8,156 bases of DNA from an uncultured Eubacteriales bacterium (GTDB taxonomy: Bacteria > Bacillota_A > Clostridia > Saccharofermentanales > Saccharofermentanaceae), in assembly GCA_900313405.1 (NCBI GenBank), contig OMQY01000079.1, positions 1-8,156 on the forward strand. Reading direction: 5' to 3'. The translations under genes were made by a program, and so were the position numbers. Position 1 is the first letter of the stretch. Each line of letters starts with the position of its first letter. Below are positions 5,668-8,156 of this stretch, one piece after another. Under the pieces are notes generated by a model, which had not been told where the DNA came from, ran no database searches, and worked only from the letters and a program-made list of their open reading frames with translations.

Positions 5668-6186
5668 ATGAAACACAAGGAACTTATACTGATTTCTACA
5701 CTTATTGCATCTGCGATCATGCTTACCGCATGTTCCGATTCAAAAAATGATGAGACAACCGCTTCCGCCTCGGTAAGCGAGACTACAACAGAAGCCACCG
5801 AGGCTTCCGAATCTTCCGAAGAAGAGACGACCACAACTACGACTGAAGAAGAAACGACCTCAGAGGCAACGACCGAGGAGACGACTACAGAAGCTACTAC
5901 GACTACGGAAGAGACTACCGAGGAGACGACAGCCGCTCCCGAGACAGAGACTCAGGCTCCTGAGACAGCGGCACCTGCTCCCGAACTGACAGCCGAGATC
6001 GCTAATTACTATGCCGGCCAGCCTTTCTCCAATCTCTCATCCGTTTACGGTAACGGATACAGCTGGATGGAAGACAACGGCTGCCTCGAAGACGGCGGCG
6101 ACCTGGCGATAGCCACTTATGGCAACGTCAACATCCAGTGCATGAGACAGAACGGCGGCGATTGGATCATCCAGGCAGCCTGGTAA
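5668..6186 (+). CDS. Lipoprotein with Thr/Glu-rich stalk and small C-terminal domain
   Basis: The 172-residue protein starts at ATG 5668 with AGGAG seven bases before it. MKHKELILIS and a hydrophobic core lead to a lipobox LTAC, with Cys22 the lipidated residue, so it is anchored on the outer face of the membrane. Residues about 29-90 are almost only Thr, Glu, Ala and Ser, a flexible acidic stalk long enough to reach into the wall; 91-107 is Pro/Ala/Glu rich. The folded part is only about residues 108-172, with motifs YYAGQPF (114-120), YGNGYSW (127-133), CLEDGGDLAI (139-148) and a closing GGDWIIQAAW (163-172). Two Cys (139 and 158) could pair. The domain is not recognised, though its size and alternating pattern suggest a small beta-rich fold. 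It is the last gene of the operon, 19 bases after the AlgJ-like gene, and could hold the acetylated glycan or the enzymes in place. That role is inferred only from position. Confidence 0.88.
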   Translation: MKHKELILISTLIASAIMLTACSDSKNDETTASASVSETTTEATEASESSEEETTTTTTEEETTSEATTEETTTEATTTTEETTEETTAAPETETQAPETAAPAPELTAEIANYYAGQPFSNLSSVYGNGYSWMEDNGCLEDGGDLAIATYGNVNIQCMRQNGGDWIIQAAW

Positions 6187-6214
6187 TAGCAGACTGAACT
6201 TTCGAAAAAAAGCA

Positions 6215-6248
6215 AAAGGGATAGGATTGAGTTATATCTTATCCCTTT
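6215..6248. terminator. Shared (bidirectional) terminator between convergent genes
   Basis: AAAGGGATA (6215-6223) pairs perfectly with TATCCCTTT (6240-6248) around a 16-base loop. On the minus strand the stem is followed by TGC and seven T, a good U-tract ending the rlmI-like transcript. On the plus strand only TTT, CCG and then TTTATATAT follow, a weaker tract, but the position 28 bases after the lipoprotein stop fits the end of the surface operon. Confidence 0.8.
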
Positions 6249-6291
6249 CCGTTTATATATGGCAATATAGGGCGGAAGCTTCGAGCGCCCC

Positions 6292-7515
6292 TTACAGCAC
6301 CTGTAAAACAAAGAACTTCAGATAGTCCGTCTCACCGACGTTCATCAGTATCGGATGGTCAGGCGACTGCTGACGTTTCTCGATCTGCTTGAGGCGGACG
6401 CCGGCATCGGACGCAGCCGACATCAGCATCTTGATGAAGCTCTCCTCATCCATGAAATGGGAACAAGAGCACGTGGCGAGGTAGCCGCCGCGCGGCAGGG
6501 CACGCATGGCCCTGTAGTTGATCTCCTTATAGCCGCGCTCGGCGTTGGACTTCGTTTTACGTGATTTGGTAAAGGCCGGCGGGTCAAGGATTATCATGTC
6601 ATACTCGCCGCGGCGCAGGTTCGGAAGCAGATCGAAGACATCCGCCGCCTCGAAGCTCATGATTCCGTCAAGGCCGTTAAGTACGGCATTCTCGCGCGCC
6701 ATCTCCACCGCCGTCTCCGAGACATCGACTGCATGCACATGCAAAGCACCGCCACGAGCTGCATTCAATGCGAAGGAGCCGGTATGAGTAAAGCAGTCAA
6801 GGACACGGCGGCCGCGTGCGATACGGGCAACGGCGTCGCGGTTGTATTTCTGGTCGAGGAAGAATCCGGTCTTCTGACCGTTCTCGACATCAACATGGTA
6901 ACGGATATTGTTTTCGATAATATCAACGATCTTATGATCAGGCTCGGAAGAGCCGTCCGGGACATAGAATCCCTTGTACTCACCAAGTCCCTCGAGTTCT
7001 CGGATCTTGACGTCATTACGCTCGTAGATCCCGGCGATCTTCTCCCCACGCTTGCGCATTATTTCCAGCAGCGCATCGTAGATGATTCCTTTACGCATCT
7101 CGGTGCCGAGGGACAATACCTGAGATACCAGAAGATCTCCGAAGCGGTCGATCGTAAGGCCGGGGATCTCGTCCGACTCGCCGAAGACCAGCCTGCAACA
7201 CTCCAAGTCCTCCGGACGCATGACGGTTCTGCGATAGTCCAGCGCATAACCGAGACGCCGCTTCCAGAACTCACGGTCAAAAGTATCATTCGCATTACGC
7301 GAGATCAGACGCACACGGATCTTGGAATTGGAATTATAGAAGCCCGTGCCGACGTATTTCCCGCCACCTGTCATAACATCGGCAAGGTCACCGTCGACTA
7401 TATCGCCGGTGACACTGTCGATCTCGTTATCATAGACCCAGGGATGAAGACTCTCCTGCCTTCTCTTTCCACGTTCAGTCAAGATGACCTTGGGATATTC
7501 GCGTTCAGTCTTCAT
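6292..7515 (-). CDS. rlmI: Class I SAM-dependent rRNA (cytosine-C5) methyltransferase, RlmI-like
   Basis: The 407-residue protein has the length and layout of RlmI/RlmK-C-type enzymes. RlmI in E. coli makes m5C at position 1962 of 23S rRNA, using S-adenosylmethionine in the cytoplasm. Residues about 8-75 form a PUA-like RNA-binding domain (SLHPWVYDNEI at 22-32). FGESDEIPGLTIDRFGDLLV at 111-130 is a hallmark of the family, as is GQKTGFFLDQKYNR at 213-226. The methyl-donor pocket is VLDCFTHTGSF at 238-248, with acidic AVDVS at 262-266. DPPAF at 311-315 is the motif IV loop, and TCSCSHFM at 348-355 holds the cysteines of the m5C motif. ATG 7515 has GGGAGG just upstream. It follows the ThiT-like gene by 41 bases, probably in one transcript, and ends in the shared terminator. 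The symbol is given by family likeness; the exact base modified in this organism is not proven. Confidence 0.9.
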   Translation of the reverse strand: MKTEREYPKVILTERGKRRQESLHPWVYDNEIDSVTGDIVDGDLADVMTGGGKYVGTGFYNSNSKIRVRLISRNANDTFDREFWKRRLGYALDYRRTVMRPEDLECCRLVFGESDEIPGLTIDRFGDLLVSQVLSLGTEMRKGIIYDALLEIMRKRGEKIAGIYERNDVKIRELEGLGEYKGFYVPDGSSEPDHKIVDIIENNIRYHVDVENGQKTGFFLDQKYNRDAVARIARGRRVLDCFTHTGSFALNAARGGALHVHAVDVSETAVEMARENAVLNGLDGIMSFEAADVFDLLPNLRRGEYDMIILDPPAFTKSRKTKSNAERGYKEINYRAMRALPRGGYLATCSCSHFMDEESFIKMLMSAASDAGVRLKQIEKRQQSPDHPILMNVGETDYLKFFVLQVL

Positions 7516-7528
7516 CTTATCCTCCCTG

Positions 7529-7554
7529 CCGGCAGCCCGTATGGGCGCAGCCGG
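7529..7554. promoter_or_regulatory. GC-rich hairpin in the thiT-rlmI gap
   Basis: CCGGC (7529-7533) pairs with GCCGG (7550-7554), and inside it GCCC (7535-7538) pairs with GGGC (7543-7546) around a 4-base loop, with a small asymmetric bulge between. It begins three bases after the ThiT-like stop and ends two bases before the GGGAGG ribosome site of the methyltransferase gene in the direction of transcription. No U-tract follows, so it is not a classical terminator. It may set mRNA ends, slow read-through, or influence ribosome access. Confidence 0.5.
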
Positions 7555-7556
7555 TC

Positions 7557-8156
7557 TTAAGACACGGCGTCAGCCTTGATCTTGTTGAGGGCGTTCCTTA
7601 CTGACGGGATCAGGAGCAATGCTACCGTAACACCGCACTCGGCGCCCAGATATATACCATTATACGCCAAAGAATAGAGTGCGCCGCTCTCGAATCCCCA
7701 ATCGGATGCATATTCGCTGAAGAATATCCAACCTGACAGGAAAGCAAATACATATCTGCCGAGGACTGCCAGGATGTAAGCTGGGATAATGCCGTACTTA
7801 TTGTTCTTGAGGAAGCCCGACAGACCGAGCGCACCGAAGGCGAAGATATAATCGATCAGCATCTGAGGAATACTGATGACATAAGGATCGATGAGCATCT
7901 GAAGGATACCGTATGCAACGGCAACGGTGATACCCGTACCTGCTCCGTACCAGTAACCGACCAGAGCGATGAAGAGCATGCTGAAAAGCGTGATCGATCC
8001 GCCCATGGGAAACGAGTAGAGCTTAGCAAAAGACGTCAATAATCCGAGCGCCATGGCCATGGACGAGAACGCCATCTGCTTCGTGCTCCACTTGTGCTTC
8101 TTACCGAAGATCGATGCTCCGATGATGAGACACCCGATGGCGATCACTACGAGTGC
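7557..8156 (-). CDS. thiT: ThiT-like ECF transporter S component (thiamine uptake), 5' end beyond window
   Basis: The frame is open to the right edge: codons Ala-Leu-Val precede the GTG at 8147, and these continue a hydrophobic segment, so the real start lies outside. At least 199 residues are visible. The sequence matches ThiT, the membrane subunit that binds thiamine for energy-coupling factor (ECF) transporters. Counting from GTG 8147, the typical pieces are FAKLYSFPMGGSITLFSM (40-57), GYWYGAGTGI (64-73), DYIFAFGALGLSGFLKN (98-114), GRYVFAFLSGWIFFSEYASD (129-148) and YSLAYNGIYLGAEC (157-170). Six to seven hydrophobic segments are present, including one N-terminal segment before the usual first helix, joined by the basic stretch GKKHKWSTK. 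ThiT works with a shared EcfT and two ATPases, none of which is in the window. It lies 41 bases upstream of rlmI. A TPP riboswitch, if present, would be outside the window. Confidence 0.87.
   Translation of the reverse strand, partial: ALVVIAIGCLIIGASIFGKKHKWSTKQMAFSSMAMALGLLTSFAKLYSFPMGGSITLFSMLFIALVGYWYGAGTGITVAVAYGILQMLIDPYVISIPQMLIDYIFAFGALGLSGFLKNNKYGIIPAYILAVLGRYVFAFLSGWIFFSEYASDWGFESGALYSLAYNGIYLGAECGVTVALLLIPSVRNALNKIKADAVS

Noticed and set aside
5752..5937. Repetitive tract considered as a CRISPR array or tandem DNA repeat element
   Set aside because: The repeats are imperfect, codon-periodic and in frame with a lipoprotein; there is no constant repeat with unique spacers.
6270..6290. 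GGGCG/CGCCC hairpin just after the rlmI-like stop, considered as its terminator
   Set aside because: Only a 5-bp outer stem and no T-run after it on the minus strand; the 9-bp hairpin at 6215-6248 with a T-run is the better terminator.
7516..7556. Gap before rlmI considered as a riboswitch or separate promoter
   Set aside because: Only 41 bases, filled by a hairpin and the ribosome site; no room for a riboswitch and no -35/-10 pair.
6733..7560. Long (275-codon) plus-strand frame opposite the rlmI-like gene
   Set aside because: It is fully antisense to a gene with all family motifs, and has no ribosome site or recognisable domain; long antisense frames arise from the codon pattern of the real gene.

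Overview
The window looks like chromosomal DNA of a Gram-positive anaerobe of the class Clostridia (Bacillota), perhaps a gut or rumen lineage. The reasons are strong GGAGG-type ribosome sites, TTGATA/TATAAT promoters with a TG extension before the -10 box, a ThiT-type vitamin transporter subunit, a secreted DUF4214 protein with a cell-wall-binding-like repeat, and a lipoprotein on a Thr/Glu stalk. The genus cannot be fixed from this sequence. No mobile element, CRISPR array, rRNA or integration scar was seen.

Left part (1-1032, minus strand): the start of a very Ala/Glu-rich, helical or coiled-coil protein that runs off the edge, with its own promoter. Upstream of it is a complete short-chain dehydrogenase/reductase (SDR) gene. 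A 19-bp dyad (1066-1084) lies just upstream of the SDR gene and may be an operator.

Centre (1243-6248, plus strand): a tRNA-Val(GAC) gene with its own promoter and terminator, followed at once by a strong promoter (1355-1382). That promoter drives a tight four-gene cluster (1411-6186). Gene 1 is a secreted protein with four DUF4214-like repeats, a cell-wall-binding-like repeat and a transglutaminase-like domain with an intact Cys/His/Asp set. Gene 2 is an AlgI-like MBOAT membrane acyltransferase. Gene 3 is a membrane-anchored AlgJ/AlgX-like SGNH-type acetyltransferase. Gene 4 is a small lipoprotein. The gaps are 6, 11 and 19 bases. Genes 2 and 3 form the usual pair for moving acetyl groups across the membrane and placing them on an extracellular glycan. 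Genes 1 and 4 are unusual partners and are the most interesting part of the window: together the four look like a cell-surface modification system whose substrate is unknown.

Right part (6292-8156, minus strand): an RlmI-like 23S rRNA cytosine methyltransferase gene, preceded by a ThiT-like ECF transporter S component that is cut by the window edge. The two are 41 bases apart, with a GC-rich hairpin directly before the methyltransferase ribosome site. The rRNA methyltransferase gene and the surface operon converge on a shared hairpin terminator at 6215-6248.
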